From assembly GCA_946480525.1 (NCBI GenBank), contig CAMLLA010000062.1, forward strand, positions 1-14,060: DNA of 14,060 nt. The letters are read 5' to 3'. Shown piece after piece: positions 1 to 7,394 of the stretch. The position numbers and the translations under genes are program-made. The notes beneath the pieces are model-generated. The model ran no database searches. It worked only from the letters and a program-made list of their open reading frames with translations, and was not told the DNA's origin. Position 1 is the stretch's first letter. Every line of letters starts with the position of its first letter. The stretch is from an uncultured Asticcacaulis sp. Its GTDB lineage: Bacteria > Pseudomonadota > Alphaproteobacteria > Caulobacterales > Caulobacteraceae.

Positions 1-90
1 TTCCTGGAGGTTGACGAAGCCTCGTTCGACTTAAGGGCTTCATGTTCGCCTGCTCATACCACAGGCCGAATTGTTTTGAATATGTTTTTG

Positions 91-127
91 CGCAAAAGAA
101 ACGGCCTCCGGATGGCTCCGGAGACCG
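91..127 (-). terminator. Rho-independent terminator of the left TonB receptor gene
   Basis: Positions 102-112 pair with 117-127 (one mismatch, loop tggc) to form a GC-rich stem. Read on the minus strand it is followed at once by TTTCTTTTGCG, a typical U-tract. It lies about 80 bases downstream of the receptor stop codon, with no gene between. Seen directly; activity is inferred. Confidence 0.75.
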
Positions 128-147
128 CTTCTGGTGTGTTTTGTCAT

Positions 148-182
148 GATATCCGAAACCCGCATTGCAGGTTTCGGATATC
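148..182. repeat. Perfect 13-bp inverted repeat just after the receptor stop codon
   Basis: Positions 148-160 are perfectly complementary to 170-182, with a 9-base loop. It starts about 25 bases after the stop codon on the minus strand. Neither side has a clear T-run, so it may be an mRNA 3'-end stabilising hairpin or the first half of a two-hairpin terminator with 91-127. Confidence 0.6.
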
Positions 183-206
183 GCTTAAGCCCTCAAACCG
201 TAAGGT

Positions 207-2822
207 TTAGAACGCGGTACGCAGCGACAGGACGAAGGTACGCGGCGCGCCGACATTGATGAACGGGCGGGTGCCGGCCTTCGTGGCGCCGGTATTGTCG
301 ACATAAGCAAATGCGTTGTTCTGGGACGTGATCGAGCCAAGATACTTTTCGTCGAGCAGGTTAACAACGTTCAGCTGCAGGTAGGTACCCTGCTTCAGGA
401 AGGGCAGGTCGTAGCGGACCGATGCGTCGACCTTCACGAAACCGTCGGCGACTTCGTCGTTGACGTCCGTGGTGAAACGGTCGCCGACATACTTGGCGGT
501 CACGTCGACGTTCAGCCTGCTGGTAGCCTGGTAGTTGACACCCGCCGTGGCCATCCACTTCGGCATTTCGGTCAGTTGCTTGCCCTTGGTCATCAGGTAG
601 CGGCCGACGCCCGTCGCCGTCTTGGCGTATTCCAGGTTATTCTGCATCACGGCGTCGGTGTAGGTCACGCTGCCGTTCAGGACCAGGTTGTCCAACGGCG
701 TCCAGGCCGCAGAACCTTCGAAGCCGTTACGCTTCACCTGGCCGACGTTGCGGTCGAAAGACGCGCCCGAGTCGCGGTCGAAGGCCTGGATGATGCGGTT
801 GTCATCAACAGCCGAGAAGACCGTCGCCGTGCCTTGCAGGGTGGCCGCGCGATAACGCCAGCCAAGTTCGATCGTTTCGCTGGTTTCCGGCTCCGGATTG
901 GCGACGCTGAGGGCGTTGGCCTGGACCCACGCGGTATTGGTCGTCAGCTGCGCCGAGTTGGTCAGCGTCATCGTGGTCGGGATCGGCGTGTCGAAGACAG
1001 CGCCGTAATAGCTGTCGGTACGCGGCGACGACATCGACTGGGCGTAGGTGAAGAACACCTGGTTGCCTTCGTTGATGCGATAGGTCAGGCCCATGTTCGG
1101 CAGCGTCTTCTTGAACGAAACATTGCGCGAATAGGGCGAGAAGTACAGGCCGGTCGTCGTGGCGCTGGTGCCGCTGTTCTGGATTGCGACAACCTTGACG
1201 CCGTCCGACATGGTGACCGTGTTCACCGGTACCTGCGTCGTGCAGTAAGGCGCCGTCGAGCCCGTGCCGTTGATCGGCGAGTAGCAGTATTGGTTCAGCT
1301 CGCGTTCCAGTTTCTGGTCGCGAACGCCGAACGAGACGAATAGAGCGTCGTCAAAGAAGCGGCCGCGATATTCGAACGAAACGACATCGACATTGGCCTT
1401 CGAGAGGCGATCGCGGCGCTTCCAGTAGGAGCCATCAGCCGTCTTGATGCGCAGATCGTGGTTGGTACGGCCACCGAAGACGTCGATGGCCGCGCCATTC
1501 TCGTCGGTCAGGGTCGCTTCACCGGTTTGGCGGTGACGGGCGCGGTCCATCGACACGCCGACACGCAAGACCTGCGAGTCGGTGAGCTGATAGATCAGGC
1601 CGGTGTTCAGGCTGTAGCGGTGTGTGTTGGTCGTGTTCGGACGATAGATGTTCAGGACCGGGTTGGCTGGATTCGGCACTGCCGTCGTCGGGACGGTGCT
1701 GTCATTCGTGCCGTCACCGTTAACGTCGACATAGGCGACAGTGCTGTAGTTGGCGCCGCGCAGTTGCGGGCTGTTTTCCGCCAGGGTCGAATTGCCGCCG
1801 CCGTTGGCCAGGGTGTACTGGAAGGTCGGGTCAACTGTCAGGGTCAGCTTGTCGCTGAGCACCCACTTCGACTGGCCGCGCAGGTTGCCCGTGTTCGACG
1901 GGTTGATGTTGCCTGCATTGATGCTGCTGTAGTCGTAGCCGCAGGTCGGATAGACGTTGAGTGAGGTGCCACCGACAGCCGCGTTGGTGTCGCATTCACG
2001 TTGCGGCGTCGAAGGACCGAACTGGAAGTGGTTACGGTTTTCGTTCCAGTGGCCCGACAGACTCATGAACGAACCTTCGTCGCCGATGTCCTGATAGATG
2101 CGGAAGTTATACTGGTTCTTCTGCAGGTGCGGATTAATGTCCGCGTCGACGCCCGGTTCACGCGTCCAGGTGTCGTAGCTTTGGCCCGTGTAGGCGAAGA
2201 AGGCCTTGGTACCCCAGGGGCCGAATTTGCCCGAATCGAGGCGAACAAACAGTTGCTGGAAGTTGTTCGAGCCACCGCTGATCTTTACGACACCGCCCAT
2301 GGTGTCTTCCGGCTTGCAGGTCGTGTAGTTGACTGTGCCGCCCGAAGCAGAGGCCGACATCGAGTCGACGTCGGTGGCGCCGGTCTGGACCGTCGCCGAG
2401 CAGATCAATTCCGATTCCATCTGCTGGTTGGAGTAGATGGCATAGTTGCCCGAGTCGTTCAGCTGCGTGCCGTCGACGGTCAGCGAGATACGCGCACCAT
2501 CCAGGCCGCGCATCATCACGTTACCGCCCGACGAGCCGAAGGCGTCATTATTGGTGAAGTTATAACCTGGGACCAGGTTGAGCGTTTCAGTGATCGTCTG
2601 GCCGGCCGAGGACTTCGAAATCGTGCCCTGGTCGATCGTAGCCTTGGCTTTGGGGCCCGATTCGCGACGGATCGGACCGGTGGTCTTGTTGCCGCGGATA
2701 ACCACTTCCTGAGTCGGCGCGTCGAGGTCCTGCGTCGCGGTGGATTGGGCGAAGACGCCAGTGGCAACGGCCAGACCAGCAAACGCGGTGCTGGCCAAGA
2801 TGATGGACTTGTTCAATTTCAT
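207..2822 (-). CDS. TonB-dependent outer-membrane receptor, substrate unknown
   Basis: An 871-residue TonB-dependent receptor that should import a scarce ligand across the outer membrane using TonB-ExbBD energy. Residues 1-25 are a signal peptide ending in GVFA before Q26. A TonB-box-like stretch (EVVIRG) lies near residue 40. The plug follows, with the usual NVMMRGLDG and LTVDGTQLND segments, and the barrel runs to a terminal Phe (LSLRTAF), the outer-membrane insertion signal. Late-barrel receptor motifs are present (NPEPETSETIELGWRY, VVNLLDEKY). Six cysteines in plug and loops could form disulfides, and residues 366-374 (DVNGDGTND) look like a calcium-binding loop. The ATG has a good Shine-Dalgarno (GAGGGG, 9-base spacing). 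It is monocistronic: an ompA terminator lies upstream and its own terminator downstream. No neighbouring gene reveals the ligand, and I saw no convincing Fur box upstream. Confidence 0.93.
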   Translation of the reverse strand: MKLNKSIILASTAFAGLAVATGVFAQSTATQDLDAPTQEVVIRGNKTTGPIRRESGPKAKATIDQGTISKSSAGQTITETLNLVPGYNFTNNDAFGSSGGNVMMRGLDGARISLTVDGTQLNDSGNYAIYSNQQMESELICSATVQTGATDVDSMSASASGGTVNYTTCKPEDTMGGVVKISGGSNNFQQLFVRLDSGKFGPWGTKAFFAYTGQSYDTWTREPGVDADINPHLQKNQYNFRIYQDIGDEGSFMSLSGHWNENRNHFQFGPSTPQRECDTNAAVGGTSLNVYPTCGYDYSSINAGNINPSNTGNLRGQSKWVLSDKLTLTVDPTFQYTLANGGGNSTLAENSPQLRGANYSTVAYVDVNGDGTNDSTVPTTAVPNPANPVLNIYRPNTTNTHRYSLNTGLIYQLTDSQVLRVGVSMDRARHRQTGEATLTDENGAAIDVFGGRTNHDLRIKTADGSYWKRRDRLSKANVDVVSFEYRGRFFDDALFVSFGVRDQKLERELNQYCYSPINGTGSTAPYCTTQVPVNTVTMSDGVKVVAIQNSGTSATTTGLYFSPYSRNVSFKKTLPNMGLTYRINEGNQVFFTYAQSMSSPRTDSYYGAVFDTPIPTTMTLTNSAQLTTNTAWVQANALSVANPEPETSETIELGWRYRAATLQGTATVFSAVDDNRIIQAFDRDSGASFDRNVGQVKRNGFEGSAAWTPLDNLVLNGSVTYTDAVMQNNLEYAKTATGVGRYLMTKGKQLTEMPKWMATAGVNYQATSRLNVDVTAKYVGDRFTTDVNDEVADGFVKVDASVRYDLPFLKQGTYLQLNVVNLLDEKYLGSITSQNNAFAYVDNTGATKAGTRPFINVGAPRTFVLSLRTAF

Positions 2823-3264
2823 TCGGAGTATCCCCTCTCCAGAGGTTTAAAGCACACAAAACCTACCGCAACGCACAAGCGCTTCGCGATGCGCGTCGGC
2901 GGACGGCAACTCGTTTCATCTGTCAGCGGATTAAGCGGATTAATCCTTTAGTAGGTTTTCCGCCACTTTTTGAGCGAAAAGTGCGAAGCTTTCGTGACAA
3001 AACTGCTAAGCGCAAGGGATTGCTGCCTTATTGTCACACACGACACGACCCTTCCGGTTATATTTTGCCGCAGGACTCTCGGTGCGATCGGACGCCTTAA
3101 TACCATATGTATGTGTATTCAGACGGCTTTTCTCAACATATATTGTTTCGATTGAAATGAGATAATTGCGCAACGGACAAGCCGCATGTCTATGTAAGAA
3201 AATAAAATAGCGGCGGAAACGTCAAAATATATTGCAGCGCAGAAAGATATCGTCAGCAACATTT
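2823..3264 (-). promoter_or_regulatory. Long 5' regulatory gap of the left receptor gene
   Basis: About 440 bases without a credible gene separate the ompA terminator from the receptor start. The part near 3100-3265 is much more AT-rich than the coding DNA. Near the gene are two tandem copies of AGCGGATTA (2925-2942) running into the palindrome GGATTAATCC (2937-2946), and a 7-bp inverted repeat CACTTTT/AAAAGTG (2964-2970 with 2977-2983). I could not place a confident -35/-10 pair. The length and repeats suggest a regulated promoter; that is inference. Confidence 0.45.
2925..2946. repeat. Tandem AGCGGATTA repeat with GGATTAATCC palindrome
   Basis: AGCGGATTA occurs twice in tandem (2925-2933, 2934-2942). 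The second copy continues into the perfect palindrome GGATTAATCC at 2937-2946, giving three GGATTA half-sites, about 100 bases before the receptor start codon. The arrangement resembles a transcription-factor operator; the factor is unknown. Confidence 0.5.
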
Positions 3265-3265
3265 T

Positions 3266-3302
3266 GCAAAACAAAAGCCCGGCCTGTTTCCAGACCGGGC
3301 TT
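3266..3302 (-). terminator. Rho-independent terminator of the OmpA-family gene
   Basis: Positions 3275-3286 pair with 3291-3302 (one mismatch, loop tttc), giving a strong AAGCCCGG/CCGGGCTT stem. On the minus strand it is followed by TTGTTTTGC. It begins about 24 bases after the OmpA-family stop codon and separates that gene from the receptor downstream. Confidence 0.85.
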
Positions 3303-3326
3303 CGGTTTTAGCGTGACAACGTTCGA

Positions 3327-4547
3327 TTAGAACGTGATGTCGATCGTCGAACGACGGTTCAGCGGTTCCTTCACGCCGTCGCCGGTGGCGACTGCAGGCT
3401 CGGCTTCACCCTTCCAGTCAACGGCCAGCTTCGTGGCGTCGACACCCAGACCAGCCAGGGCATCAGCGACAGTCTTGGCGCGACGTTCCGACAGGCGGAT
3501 GTTGTAAGCCGCGGAGCCCGAGGTGTCGGTGTGGCCGACGACTACGATACGGGCGGCGTTGCCGGCCTTGGCGTAGTCAGCGGCGGCCGAAACAACGGCT
3601 TGCGCGTCAGCAGTCAGGTCCGACTTGTCGAATTCGAAGTAGACCGTGAATTCACGCGCTTCGTACACCGGAGCCGGCGGAGGCGGCGGGGGCGGAGGCG
3701 GCGGCGGGGGCGGAGGAGGCGGCGGGGGTGGCGGCGGAGGAGGCGGCGGAGGAGGCGCAGCTTCTTCACCGAAGGCCCAGCGCAGACCGACCGACAGGGT
3801 CTGGTCGTTCAGCTTGCCTTCAAAGTCACCCGGCGTCCAGCCGGCGACCGGGTGCGAGGAGATCGACTCGAAAGTCGCCTTCTCGGTGCCGACGTAACGG
3901 TAGGTCAGGTCGAGGCTCAGACGCTCCGACAACTCCCAGGCCAGACCGGCCAGGAACTGATAGGCCGGAACCGTGTCCGTGCCCTGGATCGTCAGGTGAT
4001 CGACGCGGCCCGACGGGTTCGTCGAGAACTGACCGATCATCTTTGCCTTGATCTGGTTCAGACCAACGCCCACGCCGACGAACGGGTGGAAGGTCGATTC
4101 CGGCAGGATGTCATAGTACAGATTGACGAACAGGCTGGTTTGCGTCAGCGAACCTTCGGGGCCACCGCATTCCGTCGAAGCGGTGCGGATCACGCTCGGC
4201 GTGCAGAGCGCGGTGTCGCGCGTGCCCGAGATGTTCGGATACGAACGCGGGAAGCCGATGGCGGTGTCGACGTCACCAGGACGGTAGCCGCCTTCGAATT
4301 CAACGCGCCAGTTCGGGGTGTAACGGTAACCGAGGCGAGCGAAGCCAGCCCAGGTGTCTTCCGTCGAAATGTCGTAAACAAAAGGACCGCCGTCGACCAT
4401 ATTGTTGGCCGAGCGCGCCTTGTAATCACCCATCGAGTTGTAGCCAGCGTCAAGAGCGCCGTACCACCCGTTAGCTTGTTCAGCGGACGCGCCAGTCGCA
4501 ACCGCCAGTGCAGCGAGCGCAGCGCCCGCTAGCAAATTGAGTTTCAT
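3327..4547 (-). CDS. OmpA-family outer-membrane protein with 27-proline linker
   Basis: A 406-residue outer-membrane protein that should anchor the outer membrane to peptidoglycan. Residues 1-22 are a signal peptide (ATGASA before EQANGWYGALDAGYN). Residues about 23-262 form an OmpA-like eight-strand barrel, ending in TLSVGLRWAFGEE. Residues 265-291 are 27 consecutive prolines. Residues about 297-406 are the OmpA/MotB peptidoglycan-binding domain, with YFEFDKSDL, VVVGHTDTSGS and the LSERRAKTV helix; the Asp and Arg that hold diaminopimelate are present. The protein ends in Phe (STIDITF). The ATG has AGAGGG seven bases upstream. It is a single-gene unit with a strong terminator. Similar two-domain proteins with Pro-rich linkers are common in Caulobacteraceae, but an uninterrupted run this long is unusual. 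Two cysteines in the barrel half (LCTPS, TECGG) may form a loop disulfide. Confidence 0.93.
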   Translation of the reverse strand: MKLNLLAGAALAALAVATGASAEQANGWYGALDAGYNSMGDYKARSANNMVDGGPFVYDISTEDTWAGFARLGYRYTPNWRVEFEGGYRPGDVDTAIGFPRSYPNISGTRDTALCTPSVIRTASTECGGPEGSLTQTSLFVNLYYDILPESTFHPFVGVGVGLNQIKAKMIGQFSTNPSGRVDHLTIQGTDTVPAYQFLAGLAWELSERLSLDLTYRYVGTEKATFESISSHPVAGWTPGDFEGKLNDQTLSVGLRWAFGEEAAPPPPPPPPPPPPPPPPPPPPPPPPPPPAPVYEAREFTVYFEFDKSDLTADAQAVVSAAADYAKAGNAARIVVVGHTDTSGSAAYNIRLSERRAKTVADALAGLGVDATKLAVDWKGEAEPAVATGDGVKEPLNRRSTIDITF

Positions 4548-4926
4548 CTTCTTGCCCTCTCTTGGCCATCAATCGACCAGCCGTTACCCTGGCTGATACA
4601 TAAAGAACAGGCTTTCATAACTTTACGAAGCCATTTTGCATAGCACCGAATTGCGCGTTTGGTTAAATTTGTGCGCATTTCGTCCCGTTTGGTTGTGACT
4701 GACACCTGAAAGCCACGCCTTACGACCGATGCCACTGCATCGCCGCATTTAGGCCTTGTTGCGGGGTAAAAAAGCTATCCCGCCCAGGAAGCGCCGAATA
4801 AAAATCCTATAAGGGACGATAAAAGGCTTGCGAATTCCGAATCCTATGAGTAGGAACACGCCTCTTATCGACCCACGGCCGACTGGCCGCTGACCGCAGC
4901 CAGAGATGGCCGGTGCCCCTGAATAC
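4548..4926. other. Intergenic region between the OmpA-family gene and tRNA-Ser
   Basis: About 380 bases with no gene I can support. It must hold the minus-strand promoter for the OmpA-family gene and the plus-strand promoter for the tRNA, but I found no confident -35/-10 pair for either. The clearest structure is an inverted repeat at 4761-4768 with 4776-4783 (GCGGGGTA, TATCCCGC, one G-T pair), with an A-rich loop and no adjacent T-run. Confidence 0.4.
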
Positions 4927-5016
<90 letters not shown>

Positions 5017-5044
5017 TTCATTTACCTGTAACACCGCCAGTGCG

Positions 5045-5147
5045 GGGTGGGATTAGAACCCACGGTAGAAGCAAAAATGCGGGTTCGTAACCGGAGCATC
5101 GCAGATGCGGAGGTTCGGCGGAGCGCAGCGTAGCCAATCCCACCCTC
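5045..5147. repeat. Palindromic element with an inverted copy of the tRNA-Ser T-arm
   Basis: Positions 5046-5068 are the reverse complement of tRNA positions 4984-5006 (end of variable arm plus T-arm) with one mismatch in 23. The element then holds a small hairpin (GCATC gca GATGC, 5096-5108). It ends at 5136-5147 with AATCCCACCCTC, a direct copy of the tRNA 3' end and nearly the inverse of the element's own start (GGGGTGGGATT). The ends therefore form imperfect terminal inverted repeats about 100 bases apart. It could be a tRNA-derived repeat or a small mobile element; I recognise no named family. Confidence 0.55.
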
Positions 5148-5195
5148 GTTCCGAGCGCTGTAGAATCACCTCGAACAGAGACGAACGTACTCCCC

Positions 5196-6455
5196 CTACT
5201 CCTCCGCCCAGTCCTTCCTCAGCCGGCCCGCCGCAAACACGAGCAGTACCGCCGCCAGAACATAGAAACTCAACGCATAAATGAAGGCGTAGCGAATCGA
5301 TTCGGCGCCGTAATGCGGCTTCAAAAGCTCGGACAACTTCCCGAATGCGTACGTGCCCAGGGCGATTCCGATAAGATTGTTGATAAGCAGGAAGAGCGAC
5401 GACATCACGCTGCGTGACGAAGCCGGTCCCAGGCTTTGCACCGCCGTCACGACCGGTCCCAGCCAGACCAGGCCAAGCGCCTGAGGCGCCAGAAAGAGCA
5501 AAAAGGCCTGCAAGGGGGTCTGCGCCATCAGCCCGACCAGGTACAGCGCCGCCGAAGCCAGAAAGGCCGCGGCCGGGACCAGCGCATAGGCCGCCTTGTG
5601 CCTGGCGCCCATCCGGTCCGCCACCACGCCGCCAAGGCTCATGCCTGCGATACCACCGAGCAACAGTATACCCGCGAACAGCCATGACCGGCTGGCCAGG
5701 TCCATGCCCAGCGATCGGGCCAGAAAGGTCGGCATCCAGTACATGATGCCGTATCCAACCATGGACGCGCACGCCGTGCCGAGCGACAAAAGCCAAAAGG
5801 ACGGCTTGGACGCCGCCAGCCTGACCACATCGGCGAATCGCATGGATGCTACATCCCGGCTCTCGCGAATCGGCTCTTTCATCACCAGGCGAAAGACCGG
5901 CGCCAGCAACAGTCCGCCTGCGCCCATGGCCAGGAATGCCCAGCGCCAGTCGACGTGCGCCGCCAGCAACCCGCCGGCAAGGACGCCACAGGCGCTGCCT
6001 ACCGGAATGCCAAACGAGAAAATGCCCATTGCCCTGGCGCGCAGGCGCGGCGGAAAATAATCGGCGATCAGGCTGTAGGCCGGCGCCACGCCACCCGCTT
6101 CCCCTACCCCTACGCCCATCCGGGCGGCGAACAATTGCCAGAAGGTCGTCGCCAGTCCGCACAGGGCGGTGAAACCAGACCACAGGGCAAGCGCGCCGGT
6201 AATGATCCAGACGCGCGACGTGCGGTCCGCCAGCCAGGCAGCAGGTACAGCCAGGGTCGTATAGAGCAGCCCGAAGGCCAGCCCTCCCATCAGGCCGAGC
6301 TGCTCGTCGTTCAGGCCAAGCTCGGCGGCTATGGGTTCCTTGAGGATGCTCAATATCTGCCGGTCGAGGAAGTTGACGGCATACACGACCAGCAGCATGG
6401 CCAGCATCAGCCAGCGGCCGCGCACGACCACCTCATCTTTTGCCCTGTTCGTCAT
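5196..6455 (-). CDS. MFS transporter, spinster-like, substrate unknown
   Basis: A 419-residue inner-membrane major facilitator with about twelve transmembrane helices. Helix 1 holds N28-F-L-D-R32, typical of the spinster-like branch. The loop after helix 2 carries a motif-A form (WLADRTSR), repeated in the second half as VVADRMGARHK. Helices 4-5 contain GVGVGEAGGVAPAYSLIADYFPP, again typical of this branch. I chose the ATG at 6455 because GGGGAG lies six bases upstream. The frame also opens at a TTG at 6512, which would add 19 residues without membrane character. The substrate cannot be told from sequence. The gene stands alone between a terminator-like hairpin and the tRNA region, with no obvious link to the iron genes upstream. 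I found no clear terminator after it. Confidence 0.9.
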   Translation of the reverse strand: MTNRAKDEVVVRGRWLMLAMLLVVYAVNFLDRQILSILKEPIAAELGLNDEQLGLMGGLAFGLLYTTLAVPAAWLADRTSRVWIITGALALWSGFTALCGLATTFWQLFAARMGVGVGEAGGVAPAYSLIADYFPPRLRARAMGIFSFGIPVGSACGVLAGGLLAAHVDWRWAFLAMGAGGLLLAPVFRLVMKEPIRESRDVASMRFADVVRLAASKPSFWLLSLGTACASMVGYGIMYWMPTFLARSLGMDLASRSWLFAGILLLGGIAGMSLGGVVADRMGARHKAAYALVPAAAFLASAALYLVGLMAQTPLQAFLLFLAPQALGLVWLGPVVTAVQSLGPASSRSVMSSLFLLINNLIGIALGTYAFGKLSELLKPHYGAESIRYAFIYALSFYVLAAVLLVFAAGRLRKDWAEE

Positions 6456-6584
6456 CGCGCTCCCCGTGGCTTCAAACCGGTATGCCGGGCTCTTTACAGC
6501 TTCCTTAGCCAAACAACCAGAAATCCGATTCGTTCCTTAGGCGCGAGAGGGTATGATGTCTGTGTTTCTAACGACCAGATCCAA

Positions 6585-6634
6585 ACCCAAAGCCGCAAGA
6601 CTTGATGCTTAACCGCAAAGAGCCTTGCGGCTTT
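6585..6634 (-). terminator. Probable terminator of the fiu-piuC unit
   Basis: Positions 6589-6599 are perfectly complementary to 6624-6634 (11 bp, AAAGCCGCAAG and CTTGCGGCTTT) with a 24-base loop. An alternative shorter hairpin CCGCAA/TTGCGG (6613-6618 with 6625-6630) shares one arm. It lies just after the piuC stop. The following minus-strand sequence (GGGTTTGG) is only weakly U-rich, so efficiency is uncertain. On the plus strand the right arm runs into CTTTTC. Confidence 0.5.
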
Positions 6635-6640
6635 TCGGTG

Positions 6641-7321
6641 TTACACCTCCGCCCACTGACGGATCAGATTGTGGTAGTGGCTGGTCAGGCCGACCACCTC
6701 TTCCGAATCTCCCAGGCGCATACGCAGTTTGAGGATGGTCATGTCCAGATCGAACAGCATCTGCCTGCGCACGCCGTCGCGCACCATGCTTTGCGTCCAC
6801 AACACCGAAACGGTCCGGGTACCGCGGGTCACCGGTTCGACGCGGTGCAGGGAGGTCGACGGGTAGAGGATTGCGTCGCCTGCCGGCAACTTGACCTCGT
6901 GAGCGCCATAGGTGTCCTCGATGACCAGCTCGCCGCCATCGTAATCCTCAGGGTCGCTCAGGAATACAGTGGTGGAGATGTCGGTACGGACGCTCAACGA
7001 TGTCGACGGATCGAGATGAATGGCGCTGTCGACGTGGTTGCCGAACGCACCGCCCCCCGAATAACGGTTGAAACGCGGCGGCAGGATGGTCCTGGGCAGG
7101 GCCGCAGACTGAAACATGGGATTGCGCTTCAGCGCACGCGCAATCACCGCGCTGAGCCGCAGATTGGCGGGCTCTTCGTACGGCAACTGCTCCGCGGTCT
7201 TGAGCTTGCTGGCCTGCGCGCCGGCTGTCATGGCGCCATCGCGCCACGGCGCCGCGTCCAGTGCCATACGCAACGACGACAGCTCTTCCGACGTGAGGAG
7301 TTGGGGAATGTGGAGCATCAT
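6641..7321 (-). CDS. piuC: PiuC/YbiX-type Fe(II)/2-oxoglutarate-dependent dioxygenase
   Basis: A 226-residue cytoplasmic PKHD-type hydroxylase, the usual length for PiuC/YbiX. The double-stranded beta-helix core holds the iron-binding triad H96-V-D98 (in GAFGNHVDSAIH) and H159 (TSLHRVEPV), with R169 placed to bind 2-oxoglutarate (GTRTVSVLW). The N-terminal HIPQLLTSEEL is typical. The family sits beside catecholate siderophore receptors (E. coli fiu-ybiX, Pseudomonas piuA-piuC), as here; its exact substrate is not established, and a role in processing imported siderophore is inferred. The start is the first of two adjacent ATGs, with GGAG eight bases upstream. It lies 73 bases after the receptor stop, a gap that contains a terminator-like hairpin, so its expression may be lower than that of the receptor. 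Confidence 0.94.
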   Translation of the reverse strand: MMLHIPQLLTSEELSSLRMALDAAPWRDGAMTAGAQASKLKTAEQLPYEEPANLRLSAVIARALKRNPMFQSAALPRTILPPRFNRYSGGGAFGNHVDSAIHLDPSTSLSVRTDISTTVFLSDPEDYDGGELVIEDTYGAHEVKLPAGDAILYPSTSLHRVEPVTRGTRTVSVLWTQSMVRDGVRRQMLFDLDMTILKLRMRLGDSEEVVGLTSHYHNLIRQWAEV

Positions 7322-7338
7322 GATGCAAACTCCATATA

Positions 7339-7365
7339 TGAAAAGACCCCGGCGCGAAACCGGGG
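7339..7365 (-). terminator. Terminator-like hairpin between fiu and piuC
   Basis: CCCCGG (7347-7352) pairs with CCGGGG (7360-7365) around a 7-base loop; on the minus strand TCTTTTC follows. This has the form of an intrinsic terminator inside a two-gene unit. It may end most receptor transcripts and leave piuC to read-through, or piuC may have its own promoter. Confidence 0.6.
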
Positions 7366-7394
7366 CCTCTTCGTCATGCCTGAGACAGGCTCGG

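Noticed and set aside
1..43. Possible minus-strand gene start (ATG at 43, MKPLSRTRLRQPPG) running off the left edge
   Set aside because: Only 14 codons are visible with a weak ribosome-binding site; not enough to support a gene.
3646..3897. Poly-glycine frame on the plus strand
   Set aside because: It is the antisense reading of the OmpA polyproline tract.
5053..6183. Minus-strand open frame of 376 codons overlapping the MFS gene
   Set aside because: It is an out-of-frame shadow of the transporter; its Arg/Gly-rich composition and its end inside the tRNA-derived repeat show it is not real.
6456..6512. TTG start for the MFS transporter, adding 19 residues
   Set aside because: The ATG at 6455 has a strong GGGGAG ribosome-binding site and the family's normal N-terminus; the extension adds no recognisable sequence.
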